Source: RGIG9115 sp045648165 (GTDB lineage: Bacteria > Bacillota > Clostridia > UBA1381). From it: a DNA stretch of 64,000 bases. Shown here one piece after another: positions 41,678 to 50,195 of this stretch; the first letter of the stretch is position 1; every line of letters begins with the position of its first letter. The translations under genes and the position numbers were made by a program. Below the pieces are notes generated by a model that saw only the letters and a program-made list of their open reading frames with translations, was not told where the DNA came from and did not search any database. The stretch is taken from the NCBI GenBank assembly GCA_045648165.1, contig JAZRNL010000012.1, positions 38,335 through 102,334 on the forward strand, written 5' to 3'.

Positions 41678-41698
41678 TTATTTAAGGAAGTGGTTTTT

Positions 41699-43114
41699 AT
41701 GTATAATCCAAAGTCATTGAAAGCAGAGGAGTTTATAAGTCACGAAGAAATTTGTGATACACTTGAATATGCCGAAAAACATAAGGATGACCTTGAGCTT
41801 GTTGATAAAATTATAGCAAAGGCCAAAGAAAGAAAAGGTCTTGACCATAGAGAGGCATCTGTTTTGCTTGCTTGTGAAAACGAAGAAAAAATCAGTGAGA
41901 TATATGAACTTGCAGAGCAGATTAAAAATGAGTTTTACGGAAATCGCGTGGTTATATTTGCTCCTTTATATCTTTCAAATTATTGCGTTAACGGATGCGT
42001 GTACTGCCCGTATCATTACCAGAATAAGTGTATAGCCCGAAAAAAGCTTACGCAGGAAGAAGTTGAAAAAGAGGTTATTGCACTCCAGGATATGGGTCAT
42101 AAGCGCCTTGCCATCGAAGCAGGGGAGGACCCGGTAAATAACCCTATAGAGTATATTCTTGAATGTATAAAAACTATTTACTCAATTAAACATAAAAACG
42201 GAGCAATTCGCAGAGTAAATGTAAATATTGCTGCAACTACCGTGGAAAACTACAGAAAGCTTAAGGATGCAGGAATTGGCACATATATCCTTTTTCAGGA
42301 AACGTACCATAAAGAAAGCTATGAACTGCTTCATCCAACCGGTCCTAAGCACAATTATGCATACCATACAGAGGCTATGGACAGGGCTATGGAGGGTGGA
42401 ATAGACGATGTAGGCCTTGGGGTTTTATTTGGCCTTGAGCTTTATAAGTATGAATTTGCAGGCCTTCTTATGCACGCAGAGCATCTTGAGGCGGTACACG
42501 GTGTCGGACCTCATACTATAAGTGTGCCAAGAATAAAACGTGCGGCGGATATCGACCCCACCCAGTTTGATAATGGTATAAGTGACGAAATTTTTGCAAA
42601 GCTTTGCGCCCTCATTCGCATAAGTGTGCCATATACAGGTATGATTGTTTCTACAAGAGAGAGCCAGGATGTTCGTGAAAAGGTTCTGAGGCTGGGTGTT
42701 TCTCAGGTAAGTGGAGCTTCCCGCACATCAGTTGGCGGATATGCTGAGGAGGAACGACCTCACGATACAGAGCAGTTTGATGTTTCGGATCAGCGCACTT
42801 TAGATGAGGTTGTAAGGTGGCTTATGGAAATGGGATTTATTCCATCGTTTTGTACTGCTTGCTACAGGGAGGGAAGAACCGGAGACAGATTTATGGCTCT
42901 TTGTAAGAGTAAGCAAATTCAGAACTGTTGCCATCCTAACGCACTTATGACGCTTAAAGAGTTTTTAATGGACTATGCTTCAGAAGAAACGAGAAAAATC
43001 GGTGAAGCCCTTATCGAAAAAGAACTTGTGAATGTTCAGAAAGACAGGGTTCGTGATATATGCATAGATAACCTTGCCAAAATTGAGCTTGGTACACGTG
43101 ATTTTAGATTTTAA
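41699..43114 (+). CDS. hydG: [FeFe]-hydrogenase H-cluster radical SAM maturase HydG
   Basis: A 471-residue radical SAM enzyme that cleaves tyrosine to supply CO and cyanide ligands for the H-cluster. The radical SAM motif appears as NYCVNGCVYCPYH (CxxxCxxC), preceded by VVIFAPLYLSN. The C-terminal region has CTACYREGRTGDRFM, a cysteine motif for the second iron-sulfur cluster characteristic of HydG and absent from ThiH. An upstream in-frame start (41612) would run through the leader hairpin; the ATG at 41699 after AAGGAAG is preferred. It is followed by hydF. HydE and the hydrogenase are not in the window. Confidence 0.95.
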   Translation: MYNPKSLKAEEFISHEEICDTLEYAEKHKDDLELVDKIIAKAKERKGLDHREASVLLACENEEKISEIYELAEQIKNEFYGNRVVIFAPLYLSNYCVNGCVYCPYHYQNKCIARKKLTQEEVEKEVIALQDMGHKRLAIEAGEDPVNNPIEYILECIKTIYSIKHKNGAIRRVNVNIAATTVENYRKLKDAGIGTYILFQETYHKESYELLHPTGPKHNYAYHTEAMDRAMEGGIDDVGLGVLFGLELYKYEFAGLLMHAEHLEAVHGVGPHTISVPRIKRAADIDPTQFDNGISDEIFAKLCALIRISVPYTGMIVSTRESQDVREKVLRLGVSQVSGASRTSVGGYAEEERPHDTEQFDVSDQRTLDEVVRWLMEMGFIPSFCTACYREGRTGDRFMALCKSKQIQNCCHPNALMTLKEFLMDYASEETRKIGEALIEKELVNVQKDRVRDICIDNLAKIELGTRDFRF

Positions 43115-43132
43115 ACAAAAGGAGAAACGGAT

Positions 43133-44320
43133 ATGGGACTCAGTGGCATACCTGCATCTGAAAGAATTCATATAGGTTTTTTCGGGAAACGCAATGCCGG
43201 AAAATCAAGTCTTATAAATGCAGTAACAGGTCAAAACCTTTCGATAGTTTCGGATACTTTAGGTACAACGACAGACCCGGTTTCAAAAACGATGGAGCTG
43301 TTGCCTCTCGGACCAGTGGTGATAATTGACACTCCGGGGATAGATGATGAGGGGAAGCTTGGTGTGCTCAGAGTACAAAAAGCATATGAAGCTCTTGGTA
43401 AATGCCATGTTGCAGTTGTGGTAGTAGACGGTGAAAAGGGAATTGCCGAAGAGGATAAAAAGTTTATTTCAAAGGTTGAAGAAAAAAATATTCCATACAT
43501 TGTTTGCTACAATAAATGCGATAACGGCAATGTTAAATGCAATAATGATGAAATCTGTGTGAGTGCGGTAACGGGCAAGGGAATATATGAATTAAAAGAA
43601 AAATTAGCATCTTTCAAATCTGTAAAGCCCGAAAAATATATAATTGCCGACAGGATTAATAAAGGTGAAGTTGTTGTGCTTGTTATGCCGGTTGACAGCG
43701 GTGCGCCGAAAGGCAGAATTATACTTCCACAGCAGCAGACACTTCGTGAAGTTCTGGATGCGGGAGGTGTGTGTGTCTGCGTTCAGCCTGATGAACTCAA
43801 AGCTGTCCTTAATTCTCTTAGTGTTAAGCCGGCGGTTGTAGTAACCGACAGTCAGGTGTTTGGAGCGGTGTCTGAGATTGTCCCGAAGGATATATATCTT
43901 ACGTCTTTTTCAATTCTTATGATGAACTATAAAAGTGATTTAAAAACTGCAGTTCAGAATGCTCGTGTTATCTCAAATCTTAAAAACGGTGACCGCGTTC
44001 TTATAGCTGAAGGCTGCACTCATCACAGACAGTGCGAAGATATAGGTACCGTGAAAATCCCTGCTTTGGTTTGCAAAACTTCCGGAGCAGATGTTAGCTT
44101 TGATTTTAAAAGCGGAAGTGATTTCCCTGAAGATCTCACTCCATACAGGCTTGTTATTCAGTGCGGTGGTTGTATGCTTAATGAAAATGAGATAAAATCA
44201 CGAGTTCAAAAAGCAGGAGAGCAGGGCATACCCATAACAAATTACGGCACTGCTCTTGCATATATGAATGGTATTTTAGAGCGTTCTATTGAGTTTTTTT
44301 CAAGAGGTGGTCTTGAATAA
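43133..44320 (+). CDS. hydF: [FeFe]-hydrogenase maturation GTPase HydF
   Basis: A 395-residue scaffold GTPase that receives the H-cluster precursor. The GTPase domain has G1 GKRNAGKSSLINAVTG, G3 DTPGIDDEG and G4 NKCD. The C-terminal cluster-binding domain has GCTHHRQCEDIG and QCGGCMLN, corresponding to the family C-x-H...H/x-C-x-x-C ligands. The residue before the CxxC is Gln where many homologues have His. The ATG at 43133 has AAAGGAG upstream. Its stop overlaps the start of the next gene (TAATG). Confidence 0.94.
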   Translation: MGLSGIPASERIHIGFFGKRNAGKSSLINAVTGQNLSIVSDTLGTTTDPVSKTMELLPLGPVVIIDTPGIDDEGKLGVLRVQKAYEALGKCHVAVVVVDGEKGIAEEDKKFISKVEEKNIPYIVCYNKCDNGNVKCNNDEICVSAVTGKGIYELKEKLASFKSVKPEKYIIADRINKGEVVVLVMPVDSGAPKGRIILPQQQTLREVLDAGGVCVCVQPDELKAVLNSLSVKPAVVVTDSQVFGAVSEIVPKDIYLTSFSILMMNYKSDLKTAVQNARVISNLKNGDRVLIAEGCTHHRQCEDIGTVKIPALVCKTSGADVSFDFKSGSDFPEDLTPYRLVIQCGGCMLNENEIKSRVQKAGEQGIPITNYGTALAYMNGILERSIEFFSRGGLE

Positions 44321-44799
44321 TGTTGGGATTTAGAAGCAAAACGCCGTGGAAGATGATGATAGCGCTTACCTATTATGCTTTATCTCTGATTGGATTTACC
44401 AAAAGCGTATATATGGGAGTAGCAGTTTTGGTAACTGCGTGGATGCTGCCTACTTTTTGTATATCACTTTACGAAGCATTGTTCAGAGGCAGAAAAGAAC
44501 AAATTTATGTTGTTCCTGTTTTCATAACGGCGATTGGTATAAGTTTAGTTCTTATAACCGCAGAATATCAAATGAAAACAAAATCAGCAACGGCAGTTGT
44601 TGCCGTTGCTGAAACCGATATAAATTATGAATCGTCCGTGGAAAATGCACAATCTGAAGATAAGGTTTATATCACACCCTCCGGTGGGAAGTACCACCGT
44701 GATGATTGCCGCTTTATCAAGGATAGGGAAACAATTTCAATCACGGTTGATGAAGCTCTTGGCAGAGGTAAAATGCCTTGCAGCGTTTGTTTAAAATAA
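44320..44799 (+). CDS. Membrane protein with C-terminal Ada-like cysteine motif
   Basis: A 159-residue protein starting on the last base of the hydF stop codon, so it is translationally coupled. Three hydrophobic segments (MMIALTYYALSLIGFTKSVYMG, AVLVTAWMLPTFCISLYEALF, VVPVFITAIGISLVLITA) are followed by an extracytoplasmic tail. The tail ends VYITPSGGKYHRDDCRFI...TVDEALGRGKMPCSVCLK. This YH-x3-C...A-x2-x-G-x-x-PC-x2-C pattern is the small metal-binding-like motif found at the end of many exported nucleases and other surface proteins. Function is unknown. It overlaps the convergent deacetylase gene by nine bases. Confidence 0.75.
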   Translation: MLGFRSKTPWKMMIALTYYALSLIGFTKSVYMGVAVLVTAWMLPTFCISLYEALFRGRKEQIYVVPVFITAIGISLVLITAEYQMKTKSATAVVAVAETDINYESSVENAQSEDKVYITPSGGKYHRDDCRFIKDRETISITVDEALGRGKMPCSVCLK

Positions 44800-45720
44800 T
44801 TGATTAAGGGTAGAAAAACTATACCCTTCGCTTATGAGATATTCTAAAATAGCAGGCAGTGCTTCTACTGTCTGTTTTTTGTTGCCTGCATCGTGCATCA
44901 GTACAACTGCTTGGCTTTTGCCGGATATGGTTGATTTGATGCGATTAATGAGTTGTTCCGGGGTTTTGTATGAGCTTTCCGCATCGCCGCTGAGAACATT
45001 CCAGTCACAGAAATAGTATCCGTTTTCCGCAAGCAGAGTTTTAAACCTTTGTTTTGCCTCGCCGTAAGTTCCGGTGTTATGGCTGCCACCTGGGAAGCGT
45101 ACTAAGGGGAAGTAAGAGTCACCTGCTATTTCCTGAATCAGTTCTGCAGTTTTGTTGAACTCACTTAAAAAGCTTTCGTCATTTTCATATATCTTTGCAT
45201 ATGTATGGTCATATGTGTGATTGGCGAGTAAATGTCCTTCTTCAAATACTCTCCGGCATATATCAGGGTTAGATTCAATAAGAGTACCCACCTGGAAAAA
45301 TGTTGCTTTTATGTTGTATCTTCTCAGTATATCAAGTATCTGTGGCGTAATCGTATTATTGGGGCCGTCGTCAAATGTGAGATAGCACATTTTTTTATCT
45401 GACTGTGATGTTTCGATTATGTTCATCATATCATTGTTTTCTTCTGGCTTTGGAATAGTGATAGGTGTGACATCCTGAGTTTTTAAATTATTTTCACTGT
45501 TAGCAGGGCCTGAAATGCCTGACTCTTTAACTATAGCTACCGGAGTGGGGGATGGAGTTGGTATTGCTTCGTGTATGGCTCGGGAAAGCGCTTTGAATCC
45601 TGATATAATAAGTGAAATCACCACAACAAAACCGGCAATGAGAATTGCCAGCTTGATAAGCTTTTTCCTTGTGCGTTGTTTTTTTCTTAGTTTTATTTGA
45701 GCAATTCGTTTGTTATCCAA
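44791..45720 (-). CDS. Polysaccharide deacetylase (NodB domain), membrane-anchored
   Basis: A 309-residue carbohydrate esterase family 4 protein, probably acting on peptidoglycan. A basic cytoplasmic N-terminus and one membrane helix (LIKLAILIAGFVVVISLIISGF) are followed by a low-complexity linker with TPSPTPV. The NodB domain then starts with YLTFDDGPNN (motif 1), LLANHTYDH (motif 2, metal histidines), VRFPGGSHN (motif 3), WNVLSGD and VVLMHD (motif 5). All catalytic motifs appear intact. The TTG start has AGGAGG upstream. Confidence 0.9.
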   Translation of the reverse strand: MDNKRIAQIKLRKKQRTRKKLIKLAILIAGFVVVISLIISGFKALSRAIHEAIPTPSPTPVAIVKESGISGPANSENNLKTQDVTPITIPKPEENNDMMNIIETSQSDKKMCYLTFDDGPNNTITPQILDILRRYNIKATFFQVGTLIESNPDICRRVFEEGHLLANHTYDHTYAKIYENDESFLSEFNKTAELIQEIAGDSYFPLVRFPGGSHNTGTYGEAKQRFKTLLAENGYYFCDWNVLSGDAESSYKTPEQLINRIKSTISGKSQAVVLMHDAGNKKQTVEALPAILEYLISEGYSFSTLNQLF

Positions 45721-45791
45721 CTGATTTCCTCCTTTGTGTGATAGTTTCAGTATACATTATTATAACGGAAAATGCAATAACATTTTTAAAA

Positions 45792-45821
45792 TTAACATAT
45801 TTTTTTTGATTTGTGTATAAT
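45792..45821 (+). promoter_or_regulatory. Possible promoter of pdaA
   Basis: TTAACA at 45792-45797, an 18-base spacer and TATAAT at 45816-45821. A sporulation-type (sigma G) promoter would be expected for pdaA, so this assignment is tentative. Confidence 0.45.
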
Positions 45822-45863
45822 ATTTAGATAATAAGTTTGTTGGATAAAGGTTGGTGATTAATT

Positions 45864-46724
45864 ATGTTAAAGAATAAAATACCTACTTTGTTGCTTATGG
45901 CGCTTTTTGTGATTTTTGGAAGCTTTTTTGCATCATTGTCTCCTGATGTGCAAAGTGACGGACTGGTACCTGCGGTTAAAAATAAGAAAAATAGGCTTGA
46001 TTTTTCGGTGGAGCCAGGCGCTGAAAAATATGCCGCTCTGAGTACAAAAAGTTTTGGTTGGGGTTTTAAAAAGGAAAAGGGTGCGCCGCCTGAGATTGCT
46101 TCTGAAACGATAGATTTGCTTGAAAAAACAAACACATATTATATTGATAAAGACGGTGGTAAAAAGCTTTACCTTACATTTGATGAAGGCTATGAAAATG
46201 GATATACAGCTAAAATACTCGATGTATTAAAGGAGAAAAATGTTTCGGCAGCATTTTTTATAACAGGTCCGTATTTGTCGAGGGAAACTGAACTTGTAGA
46301 CCGCATGGTAAACGAAGGTCATATTGTGGGGAACCATACTGTTAATCATCCTAACCTTGCTAAATCAGACCTTGGTACAGTGAAATCTGAATTAAAAATG
46401 TTGGACGAAGCCTTCAGAGAGAGGTACGGGAAGAGTATGATATATATGCGTCCTCCTGAAGGGGAATGTAGTGTTAAGATGCTTTCCTTTGTGGCTGATA
46501 TGGGGTACAAAACTGTATTATGGAGCTTTGCATATAAAGATTGGGATGTTAAAATGCAAAAAGGCGCAAGATATGCATTTGAACAGGTAACTCCATACTT
46601 GCACGATGGATGTATTATGCTCTTGCATGCAGTGTCATCTGATAACGCAGAGGCTTTGGGGAACATAATTGACTATGCACGAGAGATGGGTTATGAATTT
46701 AGGAGCCTTGATGAAATTCAATAG
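45864..46724 (+). CDS. pdaA: Delta-lactam-forming polysaccharide deacetylase PdaA
   Basis: A 286-residue exported deacetylase. The signal or anchor helix is IPTLLLMALFVIFGSFFASLS. The NodB domain carries LYLTFDEGYENGYTAKILDVLKEKNVSAAFFITG, in which FDEGYENG in place of FDDGP is diagnostic for PdaA, then IVGNHTVNHPNLA and YMRPPEGECS. PdaA removes the N-acetyl group of muramic acid to form muramic delta-lactam in the spore cortex, the mark recognised by cortex-lytic enzymes during germination. It is divergent from the other deacetylase gene. Confidence 0.92.
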   Translation: MLKNKIPTLLLMALFVIFGSFFASLSPDVQSDGLVPAVKNKKNRLDFSVEPGAEKYAALSTKSFGWGFKKEKGAPPEIASETIDLLEKTNTYYIDKDGGKKLYLTFDEGYENGYTAKILDVLKEKNVSAAFFITGPYLSRETELVDRMVNEGHIVGNHTVNHPNLAKSDLGTVKSELKMLDEAFRERYGKSMIYMRPPEGECSVKMLSFVADMGYKTVLWSFAYKDWDVKMQKGARYAFEQVTPYLHDGCIMLLHAVSSDNAEALGNIIDYAREMGYEFRSLDEIQ

Positions 46725-46726
46725 GC

Positions 46727-46760
46727 AAAAAAACGGTGCTGCATTGCAACACCGTTTTTA
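46727..46760. terminator. Bidirectional terminator between pdaA and fucI
   Basis: AAAAACGGTG (46729-46738) pairs with CACCGTTTTT (46750-46759), with an inner TGC/GCA pairing. It has A and T runs on both sides. Confidence 0.88.
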
Positions 46761-46769
46761 TTGTAAAAA

Positions 46770-48566
46770 TTATTTGTAAAGGGGTCCGTAAGCAGCACAT
46801 GCTCTGTAGTCCTGGCCTTCTTTGTCCATGCCGAATGCGTTCCAAGCAGCAGGTCTAAAGATATCTTCTTCAGGAACGTTGTGCATACATACGGGGATTC
46901 TGAGCATTGAGCAAAGAGTGATAAGGTCTGCGCCGATATGACCATAGCTGATTGCACCGTGGTTAGCGCCCCAGTTGTTCATTACGTCGTAGGCTGTTTT
47001 GAATGCGCCTTCACCTGTGCATCTTGGAGCGAACCATGTGCAAGGCCATGTGGGGTTAGTTCTTTCCATAAGTGCATCAGATACTTCGTCGGGGAGCTCA
47101 ACTGTCCAACCTTCAGCAATCTGAAGAACAGGACCGAGACCTTTAACGAGGTTTAATCTGATCATAGTAGCCGGCATTTCTGCACGTGTTGTGAAATGGC
47201 TTGAGAAGCCGCCGCCGCGGAAGTTGTCAAATCCGGCTTCACACCATACAGTTGCATCTGTCATCTTCTTGATGTCTTCGTCTGTAACTTCCCACCATTT
47301 CTTCATAATAGCGTTGCCGTTTTCGTCCTTACATTCGCCGCATGCGTCGAGACAAGCTGCGCCTGAATTAAGAAGGTGGATAATACCGCCGTTAACTTTT
47401 GCTTTTCCTTCAAGGTCGTAGCCTGTTACTCTCTTAACAGCTTCAGGCGACCAGTATGTACGAACGTCAGCAAAAATCTGAGCTCTGTGAGTGAGCAGTC
47501 TCATAAAGAGCATACCCAAGCCGTTAAGAACGTCATTTTCAGTTGCAAGTGTGTATGGCTCACGTGCGCCTTCGTAGTCGAAGGTTGAGCTGAGGAGAGC
47601 TTCGGGGTAGTCACAGTTGGGCCAGTGGTCTGTCCACTGTCTCTGTCCCTGGAAACCGCCTGCAATTGCGTTGTGACCAACCATTTCTTCTTCAAAGCCT
47701 TCGGGAAGATTTTTATTTCCGCCCATAAGGTCTTTGATTATGCAATACATTTTAACAGTGAACTCCCACTGTTTTTCTTTCTGCTCATCAGAGAATTTGA
47801 CGAATTCAGGATTGTCGTCACGTCCCATTTTGCAGTGTTCTTTTGTCCAGGCGAGGGCCTTTTGATATTCTTCTTCGTTGTAAATGCCTTCTTCCATACG
47901 GCGAAGGATTTCAACTTCATCTACAGATTCAACTCTCATGCCAAGGTATGATTCGATGAAGTCCTGATCGATGATTGAACCTGCAATACCCATACACTGT
48001 GAACCTATCTGGAGGTATGATTTTCCTCTCATTGTTGCAACGGCAACTGCAGCGCGGCCAAATCTGAGAAGCTTTTCTTTAACATCCTCAGGAATTTCAT
48101 TAACCTGGTCTCTGTCCTGAACCTCATGTCCGTAAATTCCAAATGCAGGGAGACCTTTCTGCGCATATCCTGCAAGCACTGCAGCAAGATAAACCGCACC
48201 CGGTCTTTCAGTACCGTTGAAGCCCCATACTCCTTTGATTGTGTTGGGATCCATATCCATTGTTTCCGAACCGTAAGCCCAACAGGGAGTTACTGATAAT
48301 GTGATATCAACGCCCTCTTTTTTGAATTTATCTGCACATGCTGCAGCTTCGGGAACACGGCCGATTGTAGTGTCTGCAATAACAACCTTAACCGGATCAC
48401 CGTTTGAGTAGAAGAGATTGTCTTCAAACAGCTTCTTTGCAGCAAGAGCAAGAGACATTGTCTGATCCTCAAGACTTTCACGAAGTTTCATAGGTCCACG
48501 TCTTCCGTCGATAATTGGACGGATGCCGATAACGGGGTAGTCGCCTACATATCTTTTTTCTGCCAT
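46770..48566 (-). CDS. fucI: L-fucose isomerase
   Basis: A 598-residue isomerase converting L-fucose to L-fuculose (also D-arabinose to D-ribulose). Family regions IGIRPIIDGRRGPMKLRESLE, WGFNGTERPGAVYLAAV, GIYGHEVQDRD and GKSYLQIGSQCMGIAGSI are present. Likely Mn2+ ligands are the Glu in ATENDVLNG, the Asp in FADVRTYW and the His in NWGANHGAISYGHIG. Length is as in Escherichia coli. Ribosome binding site AGGAGG. No fucK, fucA or transporter gene is adjacent; the only partner is the divergent AraC regulator. Confidence 0.93.
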   Translation of the reverse strand: MAEKRYVGDYPVIGIRPIIDGRRGPMKLRESLEDQTMSLALAAKKLFEDNLFYSNGDPVKVVIADTTIGRVPEAAACADKFKKEGVDITLSVTPCWAYGSETMDMDPNTIKGVWGFNGTERPGAVYLAAVLAGYAQKGLPAFGIYGHEVQDRDQVNEIPEDVKEKLLRFGRAAVAVATMRGKSYLQIGSQCMGIAGSIIDQDFIESYLGMRVESVDEVEILRRMEEGIYNEEEYQKALAWTKEHCKMGRDDNPEFVKFSDEQKEKQWEFTVKMYCIIKDLMGGNKNLPEGFEEEMVGHNAIAGGFQGQRQWTDHWPNCDYPEALLSSTFDYEGAREPYTLATENDVLNGLGMLFMRLLTHRAQIFADVRTYWSPEAVKRVTGYDLEGKAKVNGGIIHLLNSGAACLDACGECKDENGNAIMKKWWEVTDEDIKKMTDATVWCEAGFDNFRGGGFSSHFTTRAEMPATMIRLNLVKGLGPVLQIAEGWTVELPDEVSDALMERTNPTWPCTWFAPRCTGEGAFKTAYDVMNNWGANHGAISYGHIGADLITLCSMLRIPVCMHNVPEEDIFRPAAWNAFGMDKEGQDYRACAAYGPLYK

Positions 48567-48594
48567 TTTACATTACCTCCTGGTATAATATATT

Positions 48595-48616
48595 TCACTC
48601 TGCAAATGCAGAATGA
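48595..48616. promoter_or_regulatory. Palindrome in the fucI/araC intergenic region
   Basis: TCACTCTGCA-AA-TGCAGAATGA is a 22-base inverted repeat with one mismatched pair per half. It lies about 30 bases upstream of fucI and is a candidate site for the divergent AraC protein or another regulator. Confidence 0.4.
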
Positions 48617-48648
48617 TAAATTTTTTTTGTATTAATATTATTATATAC

Positions 48649-48678
48649 TTGAAATTTATATATTACTTGTGTTATAAT
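48649..48678 (+). promoter_or_regulatory. Promoter of the araC-type gene
   Basis: TTGAAA at 48649-48654, an 18-base spacer and TATAAT at 48673-48678. A TATAAT for leftward fucI is at 48645-48640, without a good -35. Confidence 0.55.
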
Positions 48679-48719
48679 ACATAAAAGTATAATTATTTTC
48701 ATATAATCGGAGAACTGAT

Positions 48720-49559
48720 ATGAGCTATAATGAATTGAAACAGAGGGGTACATATGATTTGCCTGTGGAGCTTTACCAGATTGATGTTAACCACCCAAAA
48801 TACGAAATGGCATATCATTGGCACAGTGAGTTTGAAATTATCCGGATTTTAAGCGGGGAGCTTAAAATTCACCTTAACCGACGTGAGCTTATTGTGGGTG
48901 AAGGAGATGTGATTTTTGTAAATTCCGAAACTATGCACGGAGCTCTTCCGGAAAATTGTGTGTATGAATGTATCGTTATGTCAAATGAACTTCTCAAAGC
49001 AGAGGATAAGCTGTGCGGAGGTTTTCTTTCTGAACTTTTTGATCATGTGATAGTTGTAAATGACCATTTCAGAGAAACTGACGGCGAAGTGTTCAGGGCG
49101 GCAAACACAGTTTTCGAAGTAATGAAGAATAATGGTTGTTATTTTGAGGTTGTAGGTGCTCTTTACACGTTTTTCGGAATAATTGCAAGAGAAAAGCTTT
49201 ATAAATCTTCTGAAGGATTTTCTGAAAGTAACACGGCAGGGAATGCAAAGCTTAGAAAAGCGCTTCTCTTTATGCGAAAAAACTATGCAAGTCCCCTGAC
49301 ACTCGAAGAAATTTCGGAAGTTGCCGGTATGAGTCCTAAGTATTTTTGTAACTTTTTTAAGGGCATGACGCAGAAAACTCCGGTAAGCTATCTCAATTCA
49401 TACAGGGTAGAGCGTGCAGCCCGAAAGCTTCTTGCAACGGATGCATCTGTAACGGATATTGCCTATGAGTGCGGATTTAATGACCTTAGCTATTTTATAA
49501 AAACTTTTAAATCAGTAAAAGGAATCACCCCTAATGCATTCAGAAAAAATGGAGAATAA
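48720..49559 (+). CDS. AraC-family regulator with cupin domain
   Basis: A 279-residue regulator. The N-terminal cupin binds the ligand (YHWHSEFEIIRILSGELKIHLNRRELIVGEGDVIFVNSETMHG, including the HWH-type histidines). The C-terminal domain has both AraC helix-turn-helices: LTLEEISEVAGMSPKYFCNFFKGMTQKTPVSYLNSYRVERAARKLL and SVTDIAYECGFNDLSYFIKTFKSVKGITPNAFRK. It is divergent from fucI and likely activates it in response to L-fucose or a breakdown product, but the ligand is inferred from position only. Confidence 0.87.
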   Translation: MSYNELKQRGTYDLPVELYQIDVNHPKYEMAYHWHSEFEIIRILSGELKIHLNRRELIVGEGDVIFVNSETMHGALPENCVYECIVMSNELLKAEDKLCGGFLSELFDHVIVVNDHFRETDGEVFRAANTVFEVMKNNGCYFEVVGALYTFFGIIAREKLYKSSEGFSESNTAGNAKLRKALLFMRKNYASPLTLEEISEVAGMSPKYFCNFFKGMTQKTPVSYLNSYRVERAARKLLATDASVTDIAYECGFNDLSYFIKTFKSVKGITPNAFRKNGE

Positions 49560-49631
49560 ATACTATTTGCTCTCTTCAATTCATATACTGTGAATAAAGA
49601 GCTTTAAATGCTCTGTGAAAGGAGAGGGAGT

Positions 49632-50099
49632 ATGAAAAAATTCAGGCCATATATTATATCTGTTCTTGTTGCCCTTGGAGTGGGGCTTTTGTCTGCACTT
49701 ATAACGAAGGATTATATGAATATTTATGGTATATTAACCAGACCGCCTCTTTCGCCGCCTTCGGTTGTTTTTCCTGCGGTGTGGACGGTGCTTTATATAT
49801 TGATGGGAATAAGCAGTGCAATGGTTTATTCGGAATGTAAAGGAGAAATTGCATGCACTGATGCACTTAAGATATATGCGCTTCAGCTTGTAGTTAATTT
49901 TTTCTGGAGCATAATCTTTTTTAGATGGGGAATGTACCTTTTTGCATTTGTATGGTTATTGCTTCTTATAGTGCTTGTAGCAGTTATGATAAAGAGATTT
50001 TGGGAGGTGGAGCCGAAAGCGGCTTATTTGCAAATTCCCTATCTTATATGGTTGTTATTTGCAGCATATCTGAATTTTGCAATATTTATTCTGAACTAA
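49632..50099 (+). CDS. tspO: TspO/MBR family protein
   Basis: A 155-residue membrane protein with five helices of the TspO/peripheral benzodiazepine receptor family, which binds tetrapyrroles. Motifs are ILTRPPLSPPSVVFPAVWTVLYILMGISSAMVY and LQLVVNFFWSIIFF, with the family W-A-P-x-W-T-like FPAVWTVLY and the AAYLNFAIFILN end. The ATG at 49632 follows AAGGAGAGGG; upstream frame residues are not conserved. It does not sit with heme or cobalamin genes, so its role here is unclear. Confidence 0.9.
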   Translation: MKKFRPYIISVLVALGVGLLSALITKDYMNIYGILTRPPLSPPSVVFPAVWTVLYILMGISSAMVYSECKGEIACTDALKIYALQLVVNFFWSIIFFRWGMYLFAFVWLLLLIVLVAVMIKRFWEVEPKAAYLQIPYLIWLLFAAYLNFAIFILN

Positions 50100-50113
50100 T
50101 TTTCAAACGAGGA

Positions 50114-50178
50114 TTGACAAATCTTCAATGATAGAGTATAATGTATAAAAAAAGGACTGTCATAGACGGTCCTTTTTT
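50114..50178 (+). promoter_or_regulatory. Promoter immediately followed by a terminator-like hairpin, upstream of yqeG
   Basis: TTGACA (50114-50119), a 17-base spacer and TATAAT (50137-50142) form a consensus promoter. The predicted start near 50149 lies inside the left arm of a hairpin (50147-50161 with 50165-50178) that ends in six T. The hairpin would terminate tspO transcripts; its effect on the yqeG transcript starting there is uncertain. Confidence 0.65.
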
Positions 50179-50195
50179 CAAGATGGAGGCTCCGG

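Noticed and set aside
41699..43114. ThiH (thiamine tyrosine lyase) instead of HydG
   Set aside because: The C-terminal cysteine motif CTACYREGRTGDRFM and the following hydF gene identify HydG.
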